DNA of 16,090 bases from Planctomycetaceae bacterium (GCA_005239585.1 SBBU01000148.1:1-16090); one strand, 5' to 3'. Shown: positions 6,350-14,462, numbered from the stretch's first letter. The notes: a model not told the origin generated them from the letters alone. A program made the numbers and translations.

Positions 6350-7342
6350 ATGAGGTTTAAAATGATACCAAAAAGCATGTTAATAATGTCATTGCTTTTT
6401 ACTGCTTTCTCTCAAGATGACAAATACGAGACACAAAATAAGCAGAAGCTTGTTGCGCGTGTCACTTTACGAGATAAAAGTACTTTTACTGGAATGCTCA
6501 AAGCGGAAGCCATTACAATTAAAAATGTACTAGGAACACTCAAGATCCTAGCAAAAGATGTGTTTTCAATTGAGTTTGGAGATATGGAAAAAGAGGAGAA
6601 AGATCGAATCACCTTCTCAGAAGGTATGCTTCAAGGCTTGGTGCAGGAAGAGAGTATTGTGTTGGAGACGGAGTACGGTACACTGAAAATACCAACCAAA
6701 AAAATAGAATCTGTCTCGATTGAATATAATAGCGGGACTGGTCGACTGATAATCTCAGAGGATTGGGAGAAGATTGAGGAGTTTCCAACAGGTGCCTGGG
6801 GAGTTGTAGTACAGCAATCTGCTAACCCACACATTGCAAGTTTTGGGAGCGGCGATTCTAAAAAATCCCTTGATGGAAGTGGAAATGGTCACAATGAAAT
6901 TTCAGGGGTCTATTATAAAAAGACAATTGATGCCTCAAATGGCTTGGAGATGCAGATGGATTTCTGGAACACTGGGGGTGGCGGGCATTATACTGATTCA
7001 TGCATGGGGCTCCGTAATGAGGAAGGTTTTTCTTTTAATTCCCCGATATTGCATGTCCAGGCTAATAGGGGCGGTGGACATGTTCTTGCTATTGACCTCT
7101 TTGATTCAAATAAGCAATGCGATGGTTTCCGTGGAAAATATACGCCAGAGCAATGGAACACAGTAAAGGTAAAAATAAGGACAGATAGAAAAGTAGAGTT
7201 GTATCTAAACGATAAAAAATTGTGGACATCGAAAAAGACTGTGGATCATGACTCACTCAAGAAATGTTATTTCTACCTCTGGGGTCAATCGGCTGGTGGC
7301 CCTGCATATATGGACAATATTAGGGTGATGACATCAAGATGA
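6350..7342 (+). CDS. Exported protein: beta-repeat region plus concanavalin/DUF1080-like domain
   Basis: Not a named family. From the ATG at 6350 (330 aa) the N-terminus MRFKMIPKSMLIMSLLFTAF is a plausible signal peptide. An in-frame TTG at 6317 would add 11 residues and is less likely. The next part carries two related beta-strand units: LGTLKI...KDVFSIEFG (about residues 60-80) and YGTLKI...KKIESVSIEY (about 113-130). Units like this are common in exported proteins of planctomycetes. The C-terminal half (about 135-330) looks like a concanavalin A-like (LamG/DUF1080) beta-sandwich. It has WNTVKVKIRTDRKVELYLND, then a final MDNIRVM strand equivalent to the end of the same domain type in the neighbouring kinase. 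No catalytic residues can be assigned; carbohydrate or protein binding is a family-level guess. It precedes the HEAT-repeat gene by 34 nt, probably in one operon. There is no Shine-Dalgarno site. Confidence 0.8.
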   Translation: MRFKMIPKSMLIMSLLFTAFSQDDKYETQNKQKLVARVTLRDKSTFTGMLKAEAITIKNVLGTLKILAKDVFSIEFGDMEKEEKDRITFSEGMLQGLVQEESIVLETEYGTLKIPTKKIESVSIEYNSGTGRLIISEDWEKIEEFPTGAWGVVVQQSANPHIASFGSGDSKKSLDGSGNGHNEISGVYYKKTIDASNGLEMQMDFWNTGGGGHYTDSCMGLRNEEGFSFNSPILHVQANRGGGHVLAIDLFDSNKQCDGFRGKYTPEQWNTVKVKIRTDRKVELYLNDKKLWTSKKTVDHDSLKKCYFYLWGQSAGGPAYMDNIRVMTSR

Positions 7343-7376
7343 CGATTTAAATCAATGCTATGGAGGTAAATTAGCA

Positions 7377-9809
7377 ATGGTGAAATATATTTTATGGACA
7401 TTTTTGGTTTTAATGTCAGCATCAAATGTCCAGGAAAAAACTGAACAGAATTCTAAGAAACTTTTGGAAGATTTAAGCGATAGTGATCCGATGGTAAGGA
7501 GCCGTGCTGTAAAAGGTTTGGGAGAGATCGACTCCATGCATCATGTGAAAGAGATTGCTAAACTCTTGCGGGATAACGATAGCAACGTCAGAGTCGCTTG
7601 TATTCAGTCCTTAACAATGCTAGAGGCAAAAGGTTATGAAAAAGAGATCGCAGACCTGCTAAAAGATGATATTGATCTTGTGAAACCTCATGCCGCGAGG
7701 TACTTGGCCATAATCGTGGCAAAAGAGTATCGGAAGGAAATTGCCAATCTTCTATCATATAAAAATGGATGCTTTGCAGGAGATGCGATATTTGCCTTGG
7801 GAATGCTTGGATCACATGAGTATACCAAGGAGTTTGTAGCACTGATTGATGGCTCGAAAGCAGTCAGTGTGGGATGTAAACAAGCAGCACTCCTTGCATT
7901 AGGTCAATTAAAAGCTGAAGAACATATGGATTTAATTGCAAAGTCACTTGATGACCAGGATGAAGGAACTGTATTATGTGCGTGTGTCTCAATTGGTTTG
8001 TTAGGTGGTAAAAAGTATGCTGATAGACTCTCAATGATCTTTAAAACTGCAAATGGAATCGCAAAACCCTTTGCGGCCTTGGCAATTGGTTTGTTGGGGT
8101 CTCAGAATTTCTCCGATGAAATTTCGAATTCTCTACAAGAAAACAGTACGGTTTTGTCCTCACTATACATACAAGCATTGGCTCTACTTAATTCCAAGAA
8201 ACATACTAAAAACATTGCATCGTTCTTAAAACAGGATTCATCTGGTTTGGAAATCATCGGGATTTTTGGGGAAAAATATACACATGATTCATTGAATAAA
8301 GGTTCTGTTATCTGGGCCTTGGGAAAACTTGAGGCAAAAGAGTATACCAGAGAGATCTTACAGTTTGTTGATAACACGGATAGAACTCTGATATTCGACG
8401 CCGATGGAAACTTGTTTAGATCGATTACTCTTGGAAAACTTGCTAAACAGGTGCTAAGAGATTGGAGTGTTGATTATGTTGTTGTGGTAAGCAGAGAAAC
8501 ATACAAGGTCTGGAAGGAGGTAGTAGAGGCCCTAGAAAAGAAGCACAGTGGTGTAACAGTGGTTTGTTCAGGAGGGGTTGGCTCTGCTAAAAAGGAGCTG
8601 GCGAATATCTTTCCACGCTATGTGTGCTTTGTAGCGCGGCCGGAGGAGTGCGGACGACAGTTTGTGATCGATGTGCATCGATTGACCCGTACTCTTGATG
8701 ATGATCCATATACAGATTGTCTATGGGGAATTATTACAGGATATGATGCTACAGATGCCATTCGAATAGCTCAACATGCAGAGCCACTCAAGATCAGGCG
8801 TGCTGCGGCAGGATGCGGTATCGATCTTGATCTTTTTTCAGAGGGTGTATGGTTTTCTGAGGGTGACAAGGGGGTAATGTATGAGAAGAAAAATGGCGGC
8901 AAAGCGATTAAAAAATCTTGTCCTGAAGATACAACAAAGTTACTGATAGATGAGTTGAGCCAGAACAAGCCGCAAGCATTTTTCACCAGTGGTCATGCCT
9001 CAGATCATGTGTGGGAATTGGGATATAGTTATAAGAACGGGGTCTTTTTTTGCAGTGATGGCCGGCTCTTCGGTCAGGATACCAAAGGGAAGCAGTATGA
9101 AATTAGATCTGACAATCCCAAGGTCTATAACGCACAGGGAAATTGCCTTGTTGGGCTTGTGTCGGGCAAGAACTGTATGGCGCTCGCCTGGATGAAGGGT
9201 GCAGGGATCTATCAGATGACAGGATACGCTGTTTCCACATGGTTTGGCTACATGGGCTGGGGAATCAATGATTATTTTCTTCAGCAGTGTGGAAGATTCA
9301 CATTCTCCGAGTCATTCTTCCTTGCAAACCAGACATTGATTCATAGACTCGAAAGTAACTTTCCCAAGACCTCAAGGGCTAACATCGATGAATTCAACAT
9401 TGAGATAGATAAAGACCTGTTGAACAAACTTGCTAAAAAACACGGGATTACAAGTCAGGAAAATCTCGGCCTCTTGTGGGACCGCGACACGTTCGCATTC
9501 TACGGAGACCCTGCATGGCAGGCCCGGATTGAAAGGGTTAAAGACCCGCTTTATGAACAAACTCTGGAGCAAAAGGAAACACCCAAGGGTGTCGAGTTCA
9601 CTTTTTCAGTCAAGACGCTTGGCAAAGGTCAGTGGGGGCAGCGTCCCCCGGCTGCCGTTTTGCCGTTCAGAATATCGCAGACAGAGGTGCTCAAAGGCAA
9701 GGAACTAAAGCCATTAATTACCGACAACTTTATCCTCTTGCCCATTGAAGGTGAGTTTAAGCAAAATCAGGTTTATGTTGTCAAGTTTGTTGCCAAGAAA
9801 GCGGGCTAA
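7377..9809 (+). CDS. Exported HEAT-repeat protein with a gingipain-like caspase-fold C-terminal region
   Basis: 810 aa. The hydrophobic N-terminus (MVKYILWTFLVLMSAS) suggests export. Residues 25-335 are helical HEAT-type repeats, with recurring patterns such as SDPMVRSRAVKGLGE and alternating A.LL/ALG.L helices. Around 363-425 comes alternating hydrophobic strand/helix sequence (VDYVVVVSRETY, VTVVCSGG). The later part carries QAFFTSGHAS (H540), NAQGNCLVG (C590), MALAWMKGAGIYQMTGY, TWFGYMGWGINDYF and YGDPAW (709-714). A His followed about 50 residues later by a Cys, then a GAxx-xGY strand and a late GDPaW/L motif, is the order seen in clan CD (C25, gingipain-like) peptidases. H540/C590 is therefore a candidate dyad, by inference. 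A C-terminal beta domain follows (about 735-810). The ATG is preceded by GGAGGT, spacing 9. The stop overlaps the convergent kinase stop by 4 nt. Proteolytic activity is unproven. Confidence 0.82.
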   Translation: MVKYILWTFLVLMSASNVQEKTEQNSKKLLEDLSDSDPMVRSRAVKGLGEIDSMHHVKEIAKLLRDNDSNVRVACIQSLTMLEAKGYEKEIADLLKDDIDLVKPHAARYLAIIVAKEYRKEIANLLSYKNGCFAGDAIFALGMLGSHEYTKEFVALIDGSKAVSVGCKQAALLALGQLKAEEHMDLIAKSLDDQDEGTVLCACVSIGLLGGKKYADRLSMIFKTANGIAKPFAALAIGLLGSQNFSDEISNSLQENSTVLSSLYIQALALLNSKKHTKNIASFLKQDSSGLEIIGIFGEKYTHDSLNKGSVIWALGKLEAKEYTREILQFVDNTDRTLIFDADGNLFRSITLGKLAKQVLRDWSVDYVVVVSRETYKVWKEVVEALEKKHSGVTVVCSGGVGSAKKELANIFPRYVCFVARPEECGRQFVIDVHRLTRTLDDDPYTDCLWGIITGYDATDAIRIAQHAEPLKIRRAAAGCGIDLDLFSEGVWFSEGDKGVMYEKKNGGKAIKKSCPEDTTKLLIDELSQNKPQAFFTSGHASDHVWELGYSYKNGVFFCSDGRLFGQDTKGKQYEIRSDNPKVYNAQGNCLVGLVSGKNCMALAWMKGAGIYQMTGYAVSTWFGYMGWGINDYFLQQCGRFTFSESFFLANQTLIHRLESNFPKTSRANIDEFNIEIDKDLLNKLAKKHGITSQENLGLLWDRDTFAFYGDPAWQARIERVKDPLYEQTLEQKETPKGVEFTFSVKTLGKGQWGQRPPAAVLPFRISQTEVLKGKELKPLITDNFILLPIEGEFKQNQVYVVKFVAKKAG

Positions 9810-12370
9810 TCTAATATTTTAGAGGCAACAGAGTAGAGCCTGCCTCTTATTTTTTGTTCAATGTATTTTTTAACAAACTCTTTACCTTTTGTTTCTTGGC
9901 CTGAGAGAATCAGGCAGAGACCTGCATAAAGATTTGCTTCACGCCATCTAAATGGGTACTTGTCGGGGATATACTTGTCGGGCTCTAATCTGTTTGAGAC
10001 AAATAGTGCTGTCTTTAATATGAATTCATCATTCGTGTCAGGGGATTGCTGGGACATTGCGATTACGATGTTGTAAATCTCTTGGGCGTATGGTCTATCG
10101 CCTGCGGCGAAACCCAAGGCACAGGCGTCGAGCAGGCCTTCTATTGATTCGAAGGGCCTCTGTGTCTTTAACTTGTCAACATAGACCTTCAGTGCTGATA
10201 TAGCCTTGATCTTGTCATTTTTAAGGACGTATGCATGTGCCCTTGATTTTGTTAATTGGGTTTGAAGGGCTTGATCGGTGCTTGTATTTGCCAATTCTTC
10301 AATAATGGTAAGCGCTTCGTCAGGGCGATTGTATATAAGGAAGAATTCTGCAAGTTCCTTCTTGGCGTGAAAAGTATTTAGTTCATCCACATACTTTTTT
10401 ACAGCGTTTTCGTCTTGGAGGATGGCGCAAATTGTTACAAGACGCGCTAGACACTCTGTTTTGTCGGGACCAGAGACAGATCCGAGTCTTTTTTGCAGAA
10501 GGGTCTTTTGATCTTCAATAGAGACATTCATTTCAAAACTAGAGTACATATTTGACCTTGTCATATTCAGCGTTGCCTTTGTCTCTTCAAGGGTGAACGA
10601 ATTGCTCCATTTATCAATAAGTTCTTGAGCTATCTCATAGTCATTCCTGAAGATATGAGCCTCTACAAGCAATCTTAGGGCTTCTGACTTGATCGTTTCG
10701 GGGGGGGCCTTTAGTAGTTCATTAGAAATACTAATCGCCTCTGAAAGCTGACCTCTCTTTAATAGGCATTCACTATATCCAAGGGCTATCCTGTACTTGT
10801 GATCCGGGATCTCTTTCTTATAGAGCTCTCTAAATACAAAAAGTGCGTTTTGAAAATCATGAGACTTGAGATTTTCAGCGAATGAAATCGAGTCTTTAGT
10901 TAAGAGATGTACTTGCAGATTGTCATAGTGTATATGCTGGCACTGACTCCCGAACCCGATTCGCAGGCCTTTGAGCGGAATCTCGTCGCGGTATTCGAGG
11001 ATATTTTTGCCGTCAATGTCAAACGATAGAGTATTCCCCAATTTGCTGACAGATATTTTATATGTCTTACCTTTTTGTATAAGCGGTGAAGTGCTTTTTA
11101 CTGTTGGTATGCGAGCTCGCTGCATAGTGTTATAGGTGTTATCGCCAATCCCAAATTCAAATGAGTAGCCTTCCTTGAGCCCTTCAAAAGGTGAGCCGCA
11201 GATGAAACAACTGATCTCTTTTGTCTCGAGTGAATCTTCCATAACTTTTGCCTCAAATGACATTTTCAAATCGTTGGCGAGATCGAATGCGAGCACAACA
11301 TGTCCTTCACGGAGACATAATTCGCCATTGTGGATATCTGCCTTGCCTCTCAGGACCTTCCAATCATTTAACGAGTCAAACATCGATTCATAGCTCAATA
11401 TCCAGTCTGGTTCATTTCTTACAAGCTTGGAAAAGTATATATACGAGAGGCAAAAAAGTAGGAATAGTGTAGCCGGTATGAGTAGTTTTTTCGCTCTTTT
11501 TACAAGGGGCCTTTTGATTTTTTTGCCGCTGAGATAAATTTTCAAGTCCTTTACAAATGATTGCATGGATTGGTATCTCTCTTTCTTTGCCTTTTCAGTT
11601 GCATTTTCCACTATGGCTCTTAAAGATGGATCGAAACCACTAGGAAATTCAATTTGCCTGCTTAGAGAACCCTGAAGGACCTCTATGACACTTTTTCCAC
11701 TGAAGGGTTGTTTATCTGTCAGTAAATAATAGAGCAATGCACCCAATGAAAAGATATCCGAGGTTGGCCCCATTTCCTTAGAGAGACCTTTTATCTGTTC
11801 TGGCGGGGCGTATCCCGGGGTGCCGATAATGATCCCAGATTGGCTAAATGTATGCGCCGTATCTGAGCTAGAGTGGGCAAGACCAAAGTCCACGATGTGA
11901 GGGACAAGAGCCCGATCGAGTATTATATTTTGTGGTTTTATATCTCTGTGAAGAATTCCTTTTGAGTGGGCATGTTCAAGTGCCTCTGCAATTTGAATTG
12001 TAACTTGTACCGCTTGTTGCTTTTGAAGGGTTAATTTATCAAGAGAAAGTCCATCTACATACTCCATCGCGATATAAAATCTTCCATCTATTTCCCCATG
12101 ATCTAGGATCTTAACTATGTTTGTGTGATCGAGTTGTTTAAGGATTGTGCTTTCTTTGATGAATGCATCTATTTCGGATTGAGCGGTCCTAGTAAGAACC
12201 TTAAGTGTGCAAAGCCTATTGGTCTCTGCCTCAGTAGCGAGATAGACCTCAGCAAAACTTCCTTGTCCTAATTTTCTAATTACGTTGAACTGGCCAAAAT
12301 TAAAAGATTCCAAGAGCTCACTTCCCTCGAATATTTTTCTTGCGGTATTAAAAATGTCGTCTGGGGTCAT
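9806..12370 (-). CDS. Transmembrane Ser/Thr protein kinase with DUF1080-like and helical-repeat regions
   Basis: 854 aa, with an N-terminal Hanks-type kinase domain at about 28-281. It has GQGSFAEV (glycine loop, 35-42), K57, E73, HRDIKPQN (D143, N148), DFG (161-163) and GTPGYAPPE (183-191). All catalytic residues are present, so it should be active. Basic residues and one membrane segment (about 296-314) follow. The outside part begins with a concanavalin/DUF1080-like beta domain (about 323-495) ending in HYDNLQVHLL. It continues as helical, TPR-like repeats (about 500-854; FQNALFVFRELYKKEIP, LSEAISISNELLK, PDEALTIIEEL). This is a sensor-kinase layout. The ATG overlaps the sigma-factor stop as ATGA, with no independent Shine-Dalgarno site, so translation is probably coupled. 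ECF/kinase pairs of this sort are known in Planctomycetes. The ligand and the phosphorylation target are unknown; the sigma factor is an obvious candidate. Confidence 0.9.
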   Translation of the reverse strand: MTPDDIFNTARKIFEGSELLESFNFGQFNVIRKLGQGSFAEVYLATEAETNRLCTLKVLTRTAQSEIDAFIKESTILKQLDHTNIVKILDHGEIDGRFYIAMEYVDGLSLDKLTLQKQQAVQVTIQIAEALEHAHSKGILHRDIKPQNIILDRALVPHIVDFGLAHSSSDTAHTFSQSGIIIGTPGYAPPEQIKGLSKEMGPTSDIFSLGALLYYLLTDKQPFSGKSVIEVLQGSLSRQIEFPSGFDPSLRAIVENATEKAKKERYQSMQSFVKDLKIYLSGKKIKRPLVKRAKKLLIPATLFLLFCLSYIYFSKLVRNEPDWILSYESMFDSLNDWKVLRGKADIHNGELCLREGHVVLAFDLANDLKMSFEAKVMEDSLETKEISCFICGSPFEGLKEGYSFEFGIGDNTYNTMQRARIPTVKSTSPLIQKGKTYKISVSKLGNTLSFDIDGKNILEYRDEIPLKGLRIGFGSQCQHIHYDNLQVHLLTKDSISFAENLKSHDFQNALFVFRELYKKEIPDHKYRIALGYSECLLKRGQLSEAISISNELLKAPPETIKSEALRLLVEAHIFRNDYEIAQELIDKWSNSFTLEETKATLNMTRSNMYSSFEMNVSIEDQKTLLQKRLGSVSGPDKTECLARLVTICAILQDENAVKKYVDELNTFHAKKELAEFFLIYNRPDEALTIIEELANTSTDQALQTQLTKSRAHAYVLKNDKIKAISALKVYVDKLKTQRPFESIEGLLDACALGFAAGDRPYAQEIYNIVIAMSQQSPDTNDEFILKTALFVSNRLEPDKYIPDKYPFRWREANLYAGLCLILSGQETKGKEFVKKYIEQKIRGRLYSVASKILD

Positions 12371-13017
12371 TTCAAGTCTTGGCTGATAAAACGCTTCAGT
12401 AGGGAGAGTTCTTCTTGAAACTCTTCCTGTGAAAGCGAGTATGTTGAGATATCCTCTCTGATATTTTCAATGAGCTTACGTTTTGCATAGTCAAACATAT
12501 TTCGTATCTTTTTCTCGTCAGTTCCTTTTTTGTCTGCAATATCCTTGAAGGTATTTCCATTGATATAAAGCTTGATTATCTCAGAGTGATCGCTGTTTTC
12601 GCGCTCTAGTCTTGCCAAGGCGATCTGTAGTAAATTACTCATCCATGTCCTGTCAAATTCAGGCTCTCGGGCAGGAATATTTTCGATCTCATTCAGACTA
12701 ATACGATATCTGTCTCCTCCACGTTTCTTGGCTGATGATTTCTCTTTATGTTTAAGAATGATTTTTTTTGCAATCGATATTATAAATGATCTAAACCTGC
12801 CATTTCTGTGGTATATCCTTGACAGGAGGTCCTTTTGAAGTATTGTGCTAAACACCTCTTGAGTTAGATCTTCTGCGTCATGTTCTGGTATCCCTTGAGA
12901 AAGTATAAAATTTTTAACAGGTTCCCAGTATCTCTTGGCAAACTGGTTGAAATAGTCTTCACGGTTTTCTTTGGCAGTTACTACATCCCAGATAGTGCTT
13001 GGAAAATAGACTAGCAT
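12367..13017 (-). CDS. ECF-type RNA polymerase sigma factor
   Basis: 216 aa. Region 2 spans about residues 21-92, with FAKRYWEPVKNFILSQG, the DAEDLTQEVF core-binding helix and a -10 recognition segment FRSFIISIAKKIILKHK. Region 4 spans about 127-185 with a helix-turn-helix (EIIKLYINGNTFKDIADKKG, then KKIRNMFDYAKRKL). No region 1 or 3 is visible, as expected for the ECF group. The ~30-residue tail after region 4 is acidic. Its stop overlaps the kinase start, so the two are made together. This resembles the planctomycete ECF groups genetically linked to Ser/Thr kinases, where phosphorylation rather than an anti-sigma factor is thought to control activity. No anti-sigma gene is adjacent. The ATG at 13017 is backed by a promoter 9 nt upstream and has no Shine-Dalgarno site. 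Confidence 0.9.
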   Translation of the reverse strand: MLVYFPSTIWDVVTAKENREDYFNQFAKRYWEPVKNFILSQGIPEHDAEDLTQEVFSTILQKDLLSRIYHRNGRFRSFIISIAKKIILKHKEKSSAKKRGGDRYRISLNEIENIPAREPEFDRTWMSNLLQIALARLERENSDHSEIIKLYINGNTFKDIADKKGTDEKKIRNMFDYAKRKLIENIREDISTYSLSQEEFQEELSLLKRFISQDLK

Positions 13018-13026
13018 ATAGTGTTG

Positions 13027-13054
13027 ATTTTACTAAGCCTTGATTCCCCTTCAA
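13027..13054 (-). promoter_or_regulatory. Near-leaderless promoter of the ECF sigma/kinase operon
   Basis: Minus strand: TTGAAG at 13054-13049, a 16-nt spacer, TAAAAT at 13032-13027, then 9 nt to the ATG at 13017. Initiation is predicted about 2-3 nt before the start codon. It interleaves with the promoter of the divergent 57-aa ORF. Confidence 0.65.
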
Positions 13055-13067
13055 TGAAACATAAAAT
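13040..13067 (+). promoter_or_regulatory. Near-leaderless promoter of the 57-aa ORF/folC operon
   Basis: TTGATT at 13040-13045, a 16-nt spacer and TAAAAT at 13062-13067, with the ATG 11 nt after the -10 box. It has the same box pair and spacer length as the divergent sigma-factor promoter, and the two overlap face to face. Simultaneous occupancy by RNA polymerase is unlikely. Confidence 0.65.
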
Positions 13068-13078
13068 AGCACTAGGTC

Positions 13079-13252
13079 ATGGATAGAAAGGAAAAAAATA
13101 GAGATGTGCTTGTTCTGGCCTTTTATTCTGTTGATGAGCCAAGAGAAGACGATGAATCAAGGGAACACTTGATTCGAATTTTTGCAAGAAAGCTTGAACA
13201 GTTCAAAAGGAACAGAAAGCGTAAAGTCACACTAATCTATCAAACTGATTAA
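13079..13252 (+). CDS. Small 57-aa charged protein, unrecognised
   Basis: Starts MDRKEKNRDVLVLAFYSVDE and ends KVTLIYQTD. It has an acidic stretch (PREDDESREH, about 21-30), then a basic helical stretch (about 32-50, rich in Arg and Lys). There is no membrane segment, cysteine motif or family I recognise. Support for it being real: the ATG sits at the expected distance behind a promoter with no other start nearby, the reading frame fills the space between promoter and folC, and its TAA (13250-13252) overlaps the proposed folC ATT start as ATTAA. It lacks a Shine-Dalgarno site, like the other unit-leading genes here. It might serve as a leader cistron coupling translation into folC. Confidence 0.6.
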   Translation: MDRKEKNRDVLVLAFYSVDEPREDDESREHLIRIFARKLEQFKRNRKRKVTLIYQTD

Positions 13253-14462
13253 GACTTTTAACGACGTACTGGCCTACTTCAACAAGTTCACAAACTATGA
13301 GAACTTGCTGAAGGTTCCCTATAACACTCAAACATACAATCTCAAAAACATGCGAAAGCTGATGGAGTCTGTAGGCAATCCCCATTTTAAGTTAAAGGCG
13401 ATTCATGTTGCAGGTACAAAGGGGAAGGGTTCTACATGCATAATGATTGATAACATTCTTCGTTCCCATGGGATGAAGACTGGTTTGTATACATCACCAC
13501 ACCTTGTTGATCTCATGGAGCGAATACAGATAAATGGGCGAAACTGCGATCGTGAGGTTTTTGTCAGGGCTGTGAATAGACTTGCACCCTCTCTTAGAAA
13601 AATTCGTCCAACGTTTTTTGAGCTTATGACGGCGGCTTCATTCATCATCTTTGAAGAGGCTAGAGTTGATTTTGCAATTATTGAGGTTGGATTAGGTGGC
13701 AGGCTCGACTCGACTAATATCCTGTCACCTGTCATGACTGTAATAACACCAATAGGCTATGATCATCAGCACATACTTGGTCATAGACTCGAAGATATAG
13801 CAAGAGAAAAAGCCGGAATTATAAAGCCGAGCACAAGTGTTGTAGTTGCTCCGCAGAGAGAGTCTCCAAGAAAGGTCATAGTGAAGGTCTGTTTGGAAAA
13901 AAGAGCCCCAATAATCTGGCCAAAACCATTAAATGGCATGAACTTACCTTTGCATCAGAGGGCCAACGCAGCAGTTGCAGTAGCAGTTAGTAAGATCTTA
14001 CTTGATCGATTCAGCAAGAAAATTGCTTTCCAGGCATTGAATGGGATCACTTTGCCAGGGAGATGGGAGATCATTTCTCCCAAGCCATTGATAATCATAG
14101 ATTCTGCTCACAACGAGACCTCCATCAGGTCAGAAGTTCCACTTTTGAAGGGCAAAAAATGGCTCATCATATTTGGTTCTTCTAAAGATAAACCGATCAA
14201 AAAGATGTTGAAGATTCTCACCCCATATGCTGGGGCATTTGTTTTTACAAAGGCAACAAGTGCTAGGGCAGAAGAACCTGATGTTATTTATAGCCTGCTA
14301 CGCCCTAGTCTTCCTGTATTCATCTCGGATAGCGTCTCAAAAGCAATGGCTATTGCAAGGCGAATATCAAAACCCTATCATGGTATATTAGTGACTGGTT
14401 CTTTCTACGTTGCAGGGGAGGCAATCAGATGGCTGAGAGAAAGTCGAGATTTGAAGAGGTAA
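13248..14462 (+). CDS. folC: Folylpolyglutamate synthase / dihydrofolate synthase family ligase
   Basis: Mur-ligase-type ATP-dependent enzyme adding glutamate to folates (and possibly to dihydropteroate). Motifs in order: GNPHFKLKAIHVAGTKGKGST (P-loop), GLYTSPHL, EVGLGGRLDSTNI, YDHQHILGHRLEDIAREKAGIIKP, LPGRWEI and IIDSAHNETS in the C-terminal domain. About 404 aa, somewhat compact. The first ordinary start is TTG at 13305, but the same frame continues upstream to 13236 and encodes FNDVLAYFNKFTNYENL. That is the conserved N-terminal helix and NYE motif of this family, so a start at ATT 13248 (or CTG 13245) is preferred. The ATT overlaps the upstream TAA, suggesting reinitiation. No Shine-Dalgarno site is seen. 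The exact start is uncertain; the family is not. Confidence 0.9.
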   Translation: MKTFNDVLAYFNKFTNYENLLKVPYNTQTYNLKNMRKLMESVGNPHFKLKAIHVAGTKGKGSTCIMIDNILRSHGMKTGLYTSPHLVDLMERIQINGRNCDREVFVRAVNRLAPSLRKIRPTFFELMTAASFIIFEEARVDFAIIEVGLGGRLDSTNILSPVMTVITPIGYDHQHILGHRLEDIAREKAGIIKPSTSVVVAPQRESPRKVIVKVCLEKRAPIIWPKPLNGMNLPLHQRANAAVAVAVSKILLDRFSKKIAFQALNGITLPGRWEIISPKPLIIIDSAHNETSIRSEVPLLKGKKWLIIFGSSKDKPIKKMLKILTPYAGAFVFTKATSARAEEPDVIYSLLRPSLPVFISDSVSKAMAIARRISKPYHGILVTGSFYVAGEAIRWLRESRDLKR

